Notes: generated by a model not told the origin, from the letters alone. DNA of 64,000 bases from Liolophura sinensis (GCF_032854445.1 NC_088295.1:72194028-72258027), one strand, 5' to 3'; numbered from the stretch's first letter, positions 34,886 to 47,004 are shown. Made by a program: numbers and translations.

Positions 34886-35620
34886 GTGTTGAGAATAAAA
34901 ATATTTATTTGTATTCGGTCGTTTCTCATACAAAAATGGACGGTTTGTGAGATATTAAAGTTTTGAAAGATAACTAACAATTGTAGATCAAGTTTATTGT
35001 GTGATCCATCTATTCCTTGGCAATTATGTTTTGTGGGACACTTTGATTGCATATGCACCGAACACCATAAGTGTAATCAATGCCCCGTATTTCTATGCTT
35101 GTTAATCAGCAAATTATAATAACTTTAGATCTGGAATGGACATTACATTTTCACAAAGTGTCCTGTGTCCATATATTCATTTTGAAATGTCTGTTTCTCG
35201 GAGATGTCTTTAAATCACACCTATTCCGTTGAGAAGGCCAGACTCGGACAAAACATTTAGAAGTGTGGGGATTAAAATTGATTATGTTGGGAAAGCTACC
35301 TGATTTAGGAAATCTTTCCTCTGATTCCACCAATGGTTAGAATTTGTGATAATGTTGCAGGTGTTTCTGGTACTGCAGATCTTCTATTTCCCAGACAGAT
35401 TAAAGTGGCTCCAGGCATGTTATACATACGGGTATACATCTGGTGTAAATCAACTTACCAAGATACAGTACCCGTGAGCACTGATTCCAGCGTGGCAATC
35501 ACATACAGGAACTGTTGGGGGATAGCTATAACACTATACATGATAATAAGTTAGAGGGATCTCCTTGATCAACCGTTCAGGTATTCTATCTTTTGACACT
35601 CCGTTAGACACGAAATGCCA
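34886..35620. other. No gene seen
   Basis: No recognisable gene. TTAGAATTTGTGATAATGTT (about 35,337) matches TTAGAATTTGTGACAGTGTT near 41,094, so the paralogous run continues here. Confidence 0.45.
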
Positions 35621-35624
35621 ATCC

Positions 35625-36060
35625 CGCTTTTGAATCTGATCACGTGTTAGTTGGTTTTCATGATCCAAGAGAGTACACTGGAATCAATACTGATTTTACC
35701 GCAGCAAGAATCACATTTACCTGTCCAGATCACACAGGGTCCCGGCCTAACCTGATCGGGAATACAAAATGGCACTTGTTATGTTCGCAGTTTGCTGAAC
35801 TAAACCATCAATGAATGTAATTGGACACTACTTCACAAGATGGCTTACGAAATTTGTTTAGTTTAAACAAGGTGAAGGTCTGGTGTAGAATAGGTCACCG
35901 AATCTCGTTGGCATGAGGTTTGTCTACGATGAGATAGGTGTTATTATGATGTAATGAAATTCCGGAGAGAGACATGCACGTCAAGGGGATAAATATGTAG
36001 AAAAATTACGTGAAATTAGCAGGAGATATCATATCACTGATCAACGTCTTTTAAGATCTG
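35625..36060 (+). repeat. Dispersed repeat R1, copy D (5' part)
   Basis: Opens CTGATCACGTGTTAGTTGGT. It then has GGAATCAATACTGATTTTAC, GCAGCAAGAATCACATTTAC, CTGTCCAGATCACACAGG and TGATCGGGAATACAAAATGG. The shared frame reads NTDFTAARITFTCPDHTGS and then LIGNTKWHLL, with an in-frame deletion between. The donor-like site is AAACAAG/GTGAAG. The long 3' part of R1 is not evident. Confidence 0.7.
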
Positions 36061-37025
36061 CTAGATGCGTTTAATAACATTTTTGTTATAAATGCGTGCA
36101 ATGAAACAGCTTTTTACTTTTCATATCTAGCCACAAAAGATCAAGACGAGTGTTTTCTCATTTGTTAATCTTGTCGTTAAAGGCTTAAATAAATTAGACT
36201 TCGGATGTCAGTAGTGGGAAATTACATTATCACCCAGTTATATAAAGCTCTTTTATAAAGCGATATATGACCACTATAATTTTATACTTGCAATAATCAA
36301 TGGCTTGGGGCCTCTTTCTGACTCAAATCAAAATCTTTAAAAAGAAAACGACGCTCAATCTTCGGTACTGGAAGTTGAAATTTGGACACATTTGTCTAAG
36401 ACAACATTTATGAGGGGAACAAAATTTTAATTTCTAAGGCAAATGTAGCAAATTATACGTCCCATTGGCACCATGCCTTAACCAGAATTAGGTACAAAAA
36501 TATGGGGTGATGTCAATTGCAATATGTTAGACATCACAGCATATGACGTCCTAATGGGTAACAAATAACCTAGGTAAGTGCTGAACCACATGTGTAACAT
36601 TTCTTGATTGAAGGAACTAAAAGATCGAGGTACCTCGACTGGGTGCGTGAGGTAAGATCAATCGGAACTGATTACTCTCAACAAACCATGATGGACAAAA
36701 AGGCGCTTTTTAGTCTAGTAATTGACCTTTTTTTACAAGAATAATATCTTGCATGTTTTGTGATCTGCTAATCAAAAATTAAACTTCTATTGTCGAATTT
36801 GACGGCTAATCCTGATAAAGGTATAGTTCCTTTTCTTTGAAGTATATGCTATCAGTCAAAGGTATATTGGCCCTAATAGCTGTGTATATTGGCAGCGCCC
36901 CATAGAGGCTGATGGAATTCACTTGATTTGTAAGTTGATTTGATGAGATGATAGTCCCGGAAAACTCAAAACCTTAACGCCTGAATATCAGTTGCAAAAT
37001 TACTTTCAAGCGCATTTCTCGACAT
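36061..37025. other. No gene seen
   Basis: AT-rich, no recognisable gene or element. Confidence 0.45.
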
Positions 37026-37029
37026 ATGT

Positions 37030-37224
37030 TTATATTTATGTATTTATTTATATATGCATTCATTCATTTGTTATTTATTTGTTGTTTTACGCCTTGCTCA
37101 AGAATATTTCCCTTTATGATAGCGGCTAGCATTATGGTCGGAGGAAACCGGACAAAGGCGGAGGGGGGGGGGGCACGACCATTTGCAGGTTGCTGACAGA
37201 CCTCCTCACGTATGGCCGGAGACG
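37030..37224 (-). mobile_element. SINE fragment (first family)
   Basis: Plus view: a T/A-rich tail, TTTACGCCTTGCTCAAGAAT, AGCGGCTAGCATTATGGTCG, GAGGAAACCGGAC, a G-run expansion, then GCACGACCATTTGCAGGTTG and CTGACAGACCTCCTCACG. The tRNA-like head is lost. Confidence 0.85.
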
Positions 37225-38745
37225 TACTGATTGTAATGGTATTTTCATCAGAAGAAATTCCTAAATTCTCAAAGTCCATTCATCTTTAAACATCAAAGAA
37301 ATCTCCACTGTGTTAACCTTATGCTGTAATAAATAATCAGTTCACCTCCATTGCTCCTGTATAATTGACTGATAGCCTCACATGGAAAGGTGTCAAAAAA
37401 GGCTGGTGTCTTCGTCTACGATCCTCCGTTTACACGTAACAGACCTATCTATCACTTCCACTTGTCGAAGGTAACGTTCTATAAACTACTCCCGGCGCGA
37501 GATTTAGCAGGAATGTTCGAACCATCGAGGACAGGACACAGCTTCTTATCTTCACCAATGAAGTATGCAAGAACGACGTACGTGGATAGGTTTTTCAGTA
37601 ATTTGCCCATGACCGGTGGTTTATCTAGGGCATTCCCGTTTCCTTTACCGAAAAACTGGTCACAGTCCTATAGGTGAAACATTCATGCTTGCCTGATAGG
37701 AAACCGTATTCAGTCAAACATTCATGGGAATGTGACTCACCTTTATCTTTGGGTTGACAAACACTAGCAGACTGACAAACAGTGCTTCAGTTGTGATTAT
37801 CGTCTGTCATACATAGTTCTTATGTGTCTTTGTTGGCAAAATGCATAAAGGTGTAAAATGCAGTATTGTCTTTACTCTGACAGGTCAGAAATAGAAATCC
37901 AAACACTTTGCGAACATCGTCTATTCAGGGTATGAAAATCCAGCACATATAACGACCATCGCCATACAAACCAGGTTTTGTTTACTTGATATCGCCGATT
38001 TGTTAAATGAATTAATTATAGAACAATGAGAAATGATTTTTCGCGGTAATGCTTGGAACTGAGAGCTCCGCACGAGGGATCAGACGGTCAATCTCACAGT
38101 ATTTCGATGAAGGTTGCACAGAGGACAAGGTTTTCTTGATACACGTCTACTTACCAGCAGTTAAGCGTCTACAGGTTGCTTGCTGGTCTCTATAATGCTA
38201 GTTGAATATTGTACAATGTGAAATTTCTGTGTCTAAACAGGCTTTAAACTAACTGCTAGTAAAATCTGGATTATTCCCCTTGTAACCGTTGTATATTATA
38301 ATCCATGGGTCCTGACGTTAATTTTTTAGACCTGAAACTGTCACACAGTAAAGATTGTAAAACTGGTGGAAGGCTAGAGATCTCCCGCAAACGTCCACTA
38401 CAGTGAAAGCGGGGAAATATGAAACAATCCTTGGTTGAAATTAAGATTTAACATCCTATTATAAATAAGGCGTTCGGAAACGTTACATTATATCAGTGGT
38501 TAGGCAAACACACGAAATATCAACACTTTAACCTGGTGTTATTTAGCGCACGATTGTTTTGGTTTCCTCTTACTTTTCCAGGTTTCTGGCAAGCATCATT
38601 CTCTAAAAAGGTTAAAGTTTAGACATTTCTAGTCGTTGAAATATCTAGTTGGCAAACTTGTCTAAGGCGATAATCTACGCCTTCGAGCCCCAGATATAAA
38701 GACTGAGAGTGCAGACAGTGAAGGTTAAATTCTTTCTGAACTGTA
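37225..38745. other. No gene seen
   Basis: A 95-codon frame at 37,390-37,677 (plus) begins with GTG rather than ATG and has no recognisable domain. Nothing else found. Confidence 0.4.
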
Positions 38746-38749
38746 TTCT

Positions 38750-39340
38750 AGCGCAAAACCCCTCCCAAAAGTCTAACCATCTTTATTTGTAAGCACTCCA
38801 AGGTATCCCTGCTCACTGAGCGAGGTAGAGCAAGTACGCAGATTAAGCCAACCTCAGGACAACCTGACTCACAACACTAAAACTCGCTTCCTATCATCTC
38901 ATTGTCTTTTACCCCTGAGGAACATTCTCCTGTGCTCTGGAAGTTTGTGTTACACGAGTTTTTAAAAATAATTACTATTACTCAATAATAAATATCATGT
39001 TTATCTGATGTAAGCTTCAAGAACAAACAAATTTTTAAAACACATTCTAATAATAAAATAATTGTTCATATTGTTTGAACCCAAATGATTGTTCAACTCA
39101 TGTTAATCTTTGTCTACACAGAATTTGGAACTCGAATCTGAAAAATAAGCTATAAAGACTGAGACACATTTTGAGACTGGTTTTGAACACTGTTATTGTT
39201 ATCAAACATGATTTGTTTAGTCCGCGACATCAGTCATCCGAACACCTTAAGACAAATCAGCTTTGATCGATACCATGTTCACGTTAAGTTATATTAATGA
39301 CGAGTTACTGGATTAAGTCTCTAACGCCTGATGTGCAATA
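38750..39340 (+). repeat. Duplicated block R5, copy 2
   Basis: Partner of 30,838-31,470. It ends with CTTAAGACAAATCAGCTTTG, ATCGATACCATGTTCACG and AATGACGAGTTACTGGATTA. R2 copy 4 and the worn minisatellite unit follow in the same order as in the first run. Confidence 0.75.
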
Positions 39341-39740
39341 GCTGACAGGCCTTAAGCTGTATGTAGAGCTTATAGGTGTCATGCGGCCGTTCGTGAGCTG
39401 AACACGCGTTGGCGACATATGGTCAGTATATACTGGAATAATATTATGGGAACGAGGTCAGCCAGGAAATTTGTGGTTTGAGAATAAAGTTTATTATGGA
39501 TATACATAAATTTATGCTCCCCCTCTTTACATGCGTTTGCTATATTATTGACCCCAAATGTCACTATGGTTGATGGCTAGGACACGAATGTCTATTTGGA
39601 CGCAAAGATCCATGTATCTGCAAAACACATTGATACTGAATTAATCAAAATAGTAACTGCATGTGGCTTGAACTGCCAGAAAACAAATCAATGAATCTGT
39701 TAAATTTAAACACACCAATTGCTGTCATTACAATCTTCAT
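39341..39740. other. No gene seen
   Basis: No recognisable gene or element. Confidence 0.4.
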
Positions 39741-39741
39741 T

Positions 39742-39803
39742 GTTTTTGAAAACATATGGCCGCAATATTGTGAACTTGACATTAAACCATAATCACTCAT
39801 TCT
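39742..39803 (+). mobile_element. SINE tail fragment (second family), diverged
   Basis: ACATATGGCCGCAATATTGT, GAACTTGACATTAAACCATA and ATCACTCATTC resemble the CATATGACTGAAAAATTGTT plus ACTCACT tail. Confidence 0.5.
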
Positions 39804-39928
39804 TTATAGCTTTTCTAATAACGTTTACCAGAAAATGTATCCAGAATAAAGCATTCTGCTTAAGAAGCCTAACGTAGGAGTTGTGTATATATTGCCCTAT
39901 ACTATGATAGCGAATACTTGATCTCTGT

Positions 39929-39983
39929 ATGTATTCTTGAGTACGACGAAAATCACCAATCAAATAAATAAAATAAATAATAA
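39929..39983 (+). mobile_element. SINE tail fragment (first family)
   Basis: GTATTCTTGAGTACGACGAA, then AATCACCAATCAAATAAATA and an AATA-type tail. Confidence 0.75.
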
Positions 39984-40009
39984 TCTCCATATTCTCCATA
40001 AGAATTCCA

Positions 40010-40110
40010 ATGTCTCTAATTTTGTTTACATGTAAGACATTTTCTGAAGGTCTTTTATCGATATTTTAAAAGTCCTTGTCGCGAATATTATCTGGGGTAA
40101 ATACTTAAAT
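40010..40110 (+). repeat. Short paralogous block (partner at 33,290-33,390)
   Basis: CTAATTTTGTTTACATGTAA, GAAGGTCTTTTATCG and GTCGCGAATATTATCTGG align with the block before R2 copy 3. Confidence 0.55.
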
Positions 40111-40520
40111 TCACAATCAACTCACTTCGGATACTTCGTTGGTTAACATTGTTTTTCTGAGTTGTCTTTAGTTTATCTGTGTTGATAATCGCCTCTTTTT
40201 TAATGTCTGTATGTCTTCATGCAATTAAAGCACCAGCCTACAACCGCTAGCAAATAATTAAAATCTGCACTCATATCGGACGGAATATAATTGTTTTGAT
40301 GAAATCTGACACATCCTCACTGTTTTCTTCAAGCGTTATTTGAGACAGGGATTTTAGGTACCGTTTGCGGGATCCAGCACACTGGATACCAAACCAAATA
40401 TGCCAACTAATATTAATTACTTCCTGAACCGAACGCAAATCTAAAATACCGGACACCAAGGTCAGCTGACAACACAACAACAGCACTCATTTATCATCTC
40501 TTGTGTTTTTCACGGTATCA
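40111..40520. other. No gene seen
   Basis: No recognisable gene; a 71-codon minus-strand frame (40,271-40,486) has no known motif. Confidence 0.4.
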
Positions 40521-40524
40521 TAAT

Positions 40525-40730
40525 GAAAAAAAGGACGACACAAAAAGCAGCATACCAAACACGTGCTTTATGATCGATAAGGTGGGATGAACTGGCGATG
40601 GCTGGATCACAGTACATCAGCTTTTTCTTCTCTTTATGTCGATTGCTTTTCCGCAGAATGCTCATTGTGCAGTATAGAACGAGATGTGCTACGTATGAAA
40701 AAGAGCGTCATTCACTAGCTGCCCTCCTCT
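40525..40730 (-). repeat. Dispersed repeat R2, copy 4
   Basis: Plus view: CATACCAAACACGTGCTTTA, TGATCGATAAGGTGGGATGA, GATGGCTGGATCAC, ACATCAGCTTTTTCTTCTCT, TTATGTCGATTGCTTTTCCG. It is collinear with copy 3. Confidence 0.8.
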
Positions 40731-40984
40731 TACATTAACTGGCTTAGTCCCGAAAGCCAGTTGTTGCTGAAGCGGGAATGATAACATGTTTGTCTGAAAA
40801 CATGCTATTGTGGAGGTGAAGGAGAGCACGCCGTGTGGCGTACCCAGCAGGTTAATCGGGACTCAACAGGGTATTACCATAAATATTACAAAATGTCCGA
40901 AACTATGAACCCACATTTTGAAGAGTAAACACATCTCTGGTAGGACTCAAGATTTACTACTAGGAGTAGATAGTGTGTGATGAT

Positions 40985-41130
40985 GAAAGTTCGCATGTAA
41001 GCTTTTAGCAGAAACGTTTAAGTGGACAAGTGATTTCTGTGTGGATTTGATCATATTATTGTTGTTACAGTTTGATTTCTGAACATGAAGGGATTAGAAT
41101 TTGTGACAGTGTTCTTAATTCCTATTACAT
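40985..41130 (+). repeat. Paralogue of the 63-bp minisatellite region, one worn unit
   Basis: AGCAGAAACGTTTAAGTGGA, GATTTCTGTGTGGATTTGAT and CATATTATT align with one unit of the 34,072 array. GGGATTAGAATTTGTGACAG then aligns with the flank at 35,337. No tandem expansion here. Confidence 0.5.
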
Positions 41131-41329
41131 ACTAATTTCAACTTCTCCAAAATGTCTTTGCTAGAACTATTTGCCAGCCTTTCTTCAATAACTGATGTAT
41201 ACAAATAAAATTCGAATGATTGCCCAATGTTAATCAGTTAGACTGCCAAAGAACGTCATGTGATGACGTTGTCCATAACAAAATATGTATCTCACTTGCG
41301 CTTGTACTTGTAGTCTCAGTAGTAGTCAC

Positions 41330-41427
41330 CAAGGAGGTTCCTACCACATTAATGCTTGCCGCCGTCGTATAAGTGAAATATTCTTAAATACGGCCTAAAA
41401 CACCAGTCAAACAAATCAATAAATAAT
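41330..41427 (+). mobile_element. SINE fragment (first family)
   Basis: TTAATGCTTGCCGCCGTCGT, AAGTGAAATATTCTTAAATA, CGGCCTAAAACACCAGTCAA and an AAATCAATAAATAA tail. Confidence 0.85.
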
Positions 41428-41654
41428 CACCGGGGTTCAGTAACTAAAACATTTGAAATTTTCATTTAGCACCAGTGTAACTCATGCCATCATAGCACCG
41501 ATATAAAAAAAACAGATCTTCATGGCTTGTGAATAATGTAATTTCCGAGTGCCACTTGCTGAGCCTATTAATTAAAATTAAATGAGTGTTAATTAATTAA
41601 ATTATTTACATACCTTATTAACATATTCTAGAGAATACATTTATAAATGTTTTC

Positions 41655-41783
41655 AACCTGCGTATAGTCGTGGGTTTCCGGTTCTGTCCGGTTTCATCAC
41701 GCCATAATGCTGGCATCCGGCTTATACGTGAAATATCACTGCGTACGGCGCAAAACACCAACGATATAAATCAGTAAACAAAA
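41655..41783 (+). mobile_element. SINE fragment (first family)
   Basis: CAACCTGCGTATAGTCGTGG, GTTTCCGGTTCTGTCCGGTT, CATAATGCTGGCATCCGG, GTACGGCGCAAAACACCAAC. A second member within 300 bp of the previous copy. Confidence 0.85.
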
Positions 41784-41789
41784 AAAGTT

Positions 41790-42090
41790 ATATGCATTTT
41801 CTTCCTATGCAGCTAGCCGTTCATAGCCTATATTTTGATGACAAAACACTTCGGTTTACGAACAGGCGACAAATCTAGTTGAATCAAGCGTTGACATCAG
41901 GTTGCCATTTTATATGAAGAACAGATCAAACCGCTGTTTTTATGTAACAACCATGAGCTCAAATTAAATGTGTACGTTCGCTGTTATGAAAATCAACAAG
42001 AGGCAGTTGTGATTACACTAGAGATTGTTTGAAATAATTATAAAGTCCACACGGAGACTTAAAATTATCATAATCCTGAAGTGACCAAGT
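41790..42090. other. No gene seen
   Basis: No recognisable gene or element. Confidence 0.4.
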
Positions 42091-42094
42091 GGTG

Positions 42095-42500
42095 TTAATC
42101 GAAAATACCAACCTAAAACTGAAGCAATTCATTTGTTGACCCATATTCAATCCGTGGCTTAACAGTGTCAGCGAGAACCCATCGATCAGTATTAGGCATT
42201 GTTTAAGACGAGCCATTTTAGTTGACCAATGAACATCGTCCACTTTACATCAGTTAACAGGCCTCTTTCTTCAAAGTTGCAAAAAGTTATAAAAGTGGAA
42301 ATAATACAACCTTGAAATATTTAGTGACCTTTGGCTTAGTTGTTTTGAGTGGAGATTTCTATCGGCTTGTCTGTGGATTATCCCTGGATTATTCCATGGC
42401 TGGTTCAGTCAGCCATGGAATATGATCGCCAGCGTCGAGGAGTTTCCTGGAAAGAATAGGCTTTTTCAAATCCATCAAACAAATGGAGTCCACTGAGGGG
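42095..42500 (+). repeat. Dispersed repeat R1, copy G (3' part only)
   Basis: CCTAAAACTGAAGCAATTCA, TTTGTTGACCCATATTCAAT and GACCAATGAACATCG match the middle of R1 copy B (4270-4410). GACCTTTGGCTTAGTTGTTT corresponds to GACCGTCGGCTTGCGTGTTC. It contains a perfect 13-bp hairpin at 42,390-42,422 (TATTCCATGGCTG stem, loop GTTCAGT). The R1 5' part is missing. Confidence 0.6.
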
Positions 42501-43215
42501 CTTAGACAAGCGGAAATTACTTGTGCTTTAGACGCAAATCACGTTGCAGTATGCATGACATTTTAGGGGCGGATTTACTTACTTTAACGGTTAAGGTATA
42601 CATATTGATTATTGTCAACGACGCTTTGGTCATTTCCTGTCTTGTGACATGTTCTGAGCAATTTTTTAATACTTACAAGAGTTTAGTCTGTGCTTTAAAA
42701 TTATAGTAATGACATTGGATCAAACGAAATTATGAAGTGAAATTTGCGAGCATACTCTTTGGAAGATATTAACCATTTAACAGTTGTTTAATTATTTTGT
42801 TTCCATCCCACAGGCCAATGTTCGTTAAATACCGCTACTCTTCCACGTGCATATCTGTAAATCACTTCTGGAACACGTTACACTGGAAATACTACGGATA
42901 GCAATAGAGCAAAATTTAATTTCTGATGAACGCAATAAGTGCACCTTTACCTTGTAGTCAGCAAATTCTGCTTCTTGGGGCTACTTGCACACGACATGCA
43001 TCAGGCCTTGTCGGAGGCGTAGAAGTCAGTTAAAAATTGAAGTCCGTGCAGGACTGATTTCTCCCCAGAATCCCCAGAGAGAAAATAGGCCCATTGATGA
43101 ATGGTGATGGTCACCAAAGGACCATTTATATCCATTTTTCGGTTTTCCTTCACTCACCATTCTCTTAGGACAAATCCTTAGCGATAACGTCTAAAAACAC
43201 TCCAAGGCCCAGTTC
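42501..43215. other. No gene seen
   Basis: No recognisable gene or element. Confidence 0.4.
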
Positions 43216-43217
43216 CA

Positions 43218-43392
43218 CACCATACATTGAAAATGTGAAAGGCATAGAGACATGTACCATACATAGAAAATGTGAAAGGCATAGAGACATGTACCATACA
43301 TAAAAATATGAACGGCACAGAGACATGTACCATTCATGGAAAATGTGAGAGGCATACATAGAAATATGAAAGGTATGGAGACATACGTTCCA
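43218..43392. repeat. Minisatellite, unit about 37 bp, four to five copies
   Basis: CCATACATAGAAAATGTGAA and AGGCATAGAGACATGTA repeat at 37-bp then 36-bp steps (CATGTACC at 43,251, 43,288 and 43,324), with a shortened last unit. A 94-codon minus-strand frame across it is a by-product. Confidence 0.85.
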
Positions 43393-43559
43393 TAATAGTT
43401 TTAACCAAATCAAGCTACGACAGGTTTCACAACAATATGGATGATCCACTGACTCTAAAAAACAAATGGGCCACTGCTATTGGTTTGAAAGGATAAGGGA
43501 GTGCAGTTAATTAATACAATGCAATAAATTCCTATGTCATTATATGTTATGGTACCCTT

Positions 43560-43640
43560 CATAAAAATAATTTAAAAAAAACAAAAAAAAAAACAAAAAA
43601 AACAACAAAAAAACAAAAACAAAAAAAACAACAATGAAAT
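43560..43640. repeat. A-rich low-complexity tract
   Basis: Runs of A interrupted by single C residues over about 75 bp. It could be an old poly(A) tail; no element body was recognised next to it. Confidence 0.8.
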
Positions 43641-46424
43641 GTTGTACTTTTGTGTACTTCATAAATGGTATTTGTAGGTTTTCGTCCTATTCACCAACAT
43701 TGTTCCAAAATTTTTGAATTTCACCCCACAGCGGAATTCGATATGAACAGTTCTAGTTACACATTTTCTGATTTAAATCCTGATGAAGGCACTACAAGGT
43801 CTTCAGACTAGACTGGCCGTAAATGAATCTGGAAAAGACCCGTTGTAGTCCGTAAATCCAGTTAGTAGACATTCATTCTCTTTGATCATCCCAAGGTTCA
43901 CGCTGGCCTACATCTTGGCCAGTGAGATCGCCTGTTACAAGCGACGTTAATACTGCAAGTAACTACTGTTTAAGTGATTTACGTGAGAAAAGACAAACGT
44001 CTAAAAGAAACATGATGTGATGGTATTAACACAGGACAGGAAAGGATCGAAGTGTTTGCTTAATTCATTTTATTCATGGTGTGGAAAATTCAAGGCATGC
44101 TTTTGTCACAGAAGCACGATGGCGAGGTTTTCATGAGGACTTTGGTTATACACAAAATTTCAATTTCCTGACACTTAACATATTAACAAGGATGAGAATG
44201 AAGCACGGGTGTACACAGATATTAATTACGATATTTAACCGAACACGAATGAAATGAGTCCGTTCAGAGCAAAGCGCACGGCAAATATAAATCTTTAAAA
44301 CCACTAACGTCATTTGTAGAGAGCAGATACTTTAGTAGCTGTCTCTCCTTCTTGGAGTTTAAAATGGCGAGATGACATGGAATCTACAGGTGTGGTTATT
44401 ACGTATGAATGAAATATCAGAGGCATATTGTATCTAGTTTTATTGCAAATTCATTTTTGAATATGGCACTGGATACTCAGAAAGACGGTAAGGAATGTCT
44501 GAAGCCCTTTGCTTTTCCCTAAAAGCATGTTGTGACTGGCACTTTTCAGGAATAATCTAGCTGATTCAGACAGTAAAGTCAAGATAATATTTAGTATACA
44601 CATATATTATAAATTCACAGAACTCTAAATAATTCCATCGGAAAGCCTCTGATATCAAACATCTACTTGTTGAAGATGTCCTTAAAACTGTATTGGTTTG
44701 GTGTCTCAAAGGCGCATAATTCCGCAGTTGGTCTTGTGCCAATCAGCACACTGTGCCAAACAACCCAAAGATAAGATTTCACAGAGAACATGATTTGCGT
44801 GTTTTTTTTTTAGTAAAAATTAGTCTCACAAATATATCTCAAAAGGTCATAATAACAAAGGCAAAATCCCATAGTGTTAAGGAATATTTATTTGGCTTAA
44901 CCACATGCCAGAATATACCGTTTGGGCGAAAATTCAAGAGTACAATTGTAAGAAAACTCATACTATTTTCTTTATTTGAGAAAAGCTCTTCGTTCTTTCT
45001 TTCGTCAGGTACGGAACAAGCTTCCCCCACCATACTGGTGACAGACAGATATATTCAACGAACAGCAGTACTGTGTGTGTGTTTTCCCCATGAATCTCCC
45101 CATGACAGAGATACGAGATGGAGATAGATCGTAGACAGATATGAGATAGATCATAGACAGATAAGGGATAGACAGAGTAGTGACACTATCAACAGGACTT
45201 CCCAAATGTTTAGACAATAGGAAGACACCGAGCGGTATTGGCAGATTTCCCTAAAAGAAGTGGTTTAGACCACATATTGGCCAACCGTGTTCGACACAAT
45301 GCTCTAGCTGTGGGTAACCCACCACAATTCGTTAACAGAATGAGTTGTATTTGGGAAGCACGGAAGGAGGATTGGAGCGTGAATATTATAGCCTGGAGAA
45401 AAGCGCCTCTACCGTATTCTAAACCAGGAGGAAATGTTGACCTACCAATGTACAATGTACTACCAGTGGGCATATCTCACCGGCATCATTGAGATGGTCC
45501 ACTGTTCCTCTCACAAGCACTCACCAGCATTCCTAGTGCTTTATACAAGTTACTCACAACAACATATTGGTTCAATACCCGCAAAACTTTAGTGTAGTCA
45601 CCTTTGACCTTCTGTTAACATTATGTGTCCCAAAACAAGTAGCAGTTTTACCAGTCACGTGAGGTAACCACAACGTGGCCTATCGTAACAGTATAAAGGC
45701 AGGTTTACCTTATCAGATGTTGAAGAAAGGTCGAGTTAGAATGTAATCGTGAGTGTTTGTCAGGCGATAAAATCTGCACAAAAGTCAACATTTACTTCCC
45801 GTACCAAACATCGTGACTGTCAAACTGTTACTGAAACGGGTGATACCATGTTAACTCAAATACACTGGTCTGACTTTTGTTTCTGTAGAAACACCAGAGA
45901 ATGAAAACCCTGATTAGCAATTATTTTGTCTAGGTGCCACTGCTGAGTCACTCAGGTTTTACTCTTGCTGCAGTGGTTGTTTGTATATCCTTAAACAATA
46001 AATGTAAGTTATTAAATCCATATAATGCCGAATTCGACACCATGACCATGTTTCATAGTTACAAGATTTCCGTCTTCAGTTAGCTAAGACAACTAACGGA
46101 AAACCAGATGTATCTGTGTTATGTTCGTCTAACCTAACCAAAGGCCGTCCAAAATCGACAAAATCGGACAGCTGAAAAGTAAAAATTATTTAATAAATTT
46201 ATATGAGAAAGAAGAAAGTCCTAGATACAATGCTGACGTCTGAGAATCAAAGCATACATGTCTCATTTATGGAGTTGTCATAGGCTGTTTAGCGAATGAT
46301 ACTTTACCTTCATCTTTGTAGTTTTACTCTTGCTCCTCTCCCTTGATGACAAACTAAAACCGTTGTAAGATCTGGACTTATCAAGATGACTCTGTATGAC
46401 TAGGAAATTTCTTTCTATCTTTCT

Positions 46425-46706
46425 TTATTTATTTTTTTTTATTTTTTAAAAATTTTTTTATTATTATTATTATTTTTTTTTTTGGAATAGTGTTTTACGC
46501 CCTAAACTTCGCTTTTACCACGGCGCTCGACATTATAGTGGAAGGAAACCGGGCATAGCCAGTGGAAATCCACGACCACAGAGAGGCTGTAGAGAGACCT
46601 TCTCACATACGGCTGGAGAGGCAGCTAGCAAGAGCTGGACCGCTTGTCAGCAACCGCTTGGTGAGTGGCTCCTCTGTCATTGCGCCGTGCTGGAACGCTG
46701 ACCACC
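46425..46706 (-). mobile_element. SINE (first family), near full length, inside M1
   Basis: Plus view: a T-rich/(TTA)n tail, TGTTTTACGCCCTAAACTTC, GACATTATAGTGGAAGGAAA, CCGGGCATAGCC, CACGACCACAGAGAGGCTGT, and the worn head CATTGCGCCGTGCTGGAACG. Confidence 0.8.
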
Positions 46707-46875
46707 TCGACAACGGATGAATGAAGTGAAAGCAAAGCAGTCACCAGCATGGTTCAAAATTAAACTGTGAATCAGATAACCTAATCTCAGGGTTGAATCC
46801 TCCATGAATTATCGACGGCTCTATTTATATCATGTTGATCTCAGAAACTAAGCTTTCAGAGATATAAAAAGATAC

Positions 46876-47004
46876 ACAGGGGCTAAGCTGATCATCAGGT
46901 AATCCGCCATCTTGTCTGGCTGACGCTGCTGGGGCGCACTTCCTGGACCACTCTGAATGGCGGACTCCTGTGACGTGAAGTGGATATTTCCAGAATCCTC
47001 ATTC
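46876..47004 (-). repeat. R3 core, copy 2
   Basis: Minus strand: TTCTGGAAATATCCACTTCA, CGTCACAGGAGTCCGCCATT, then CAAGATGGCGGATTACCTGA and TGATCAGCTTAGCCCC. The ATG opens MADYLMISLAPVYLF and stops soon after. Confidence 0.8.

Noticed and set aside
34130-34966. Long open frame (278 codons) with a 21-residue repeat
   Set aside because: It lies within the 63-bp minisatellite, whose period is a multiple of three. It opens on GTG with no ATG, and the frame meets a stop just upstream.
45238-45492. 84-codon plus frame overlapping an 87-codon minus frame
   Set aside because: It lies in a macro-unit block whose paralogue near 62,640-62,870 is interrupted by stops and indels, so there is no sign of coding constraint.
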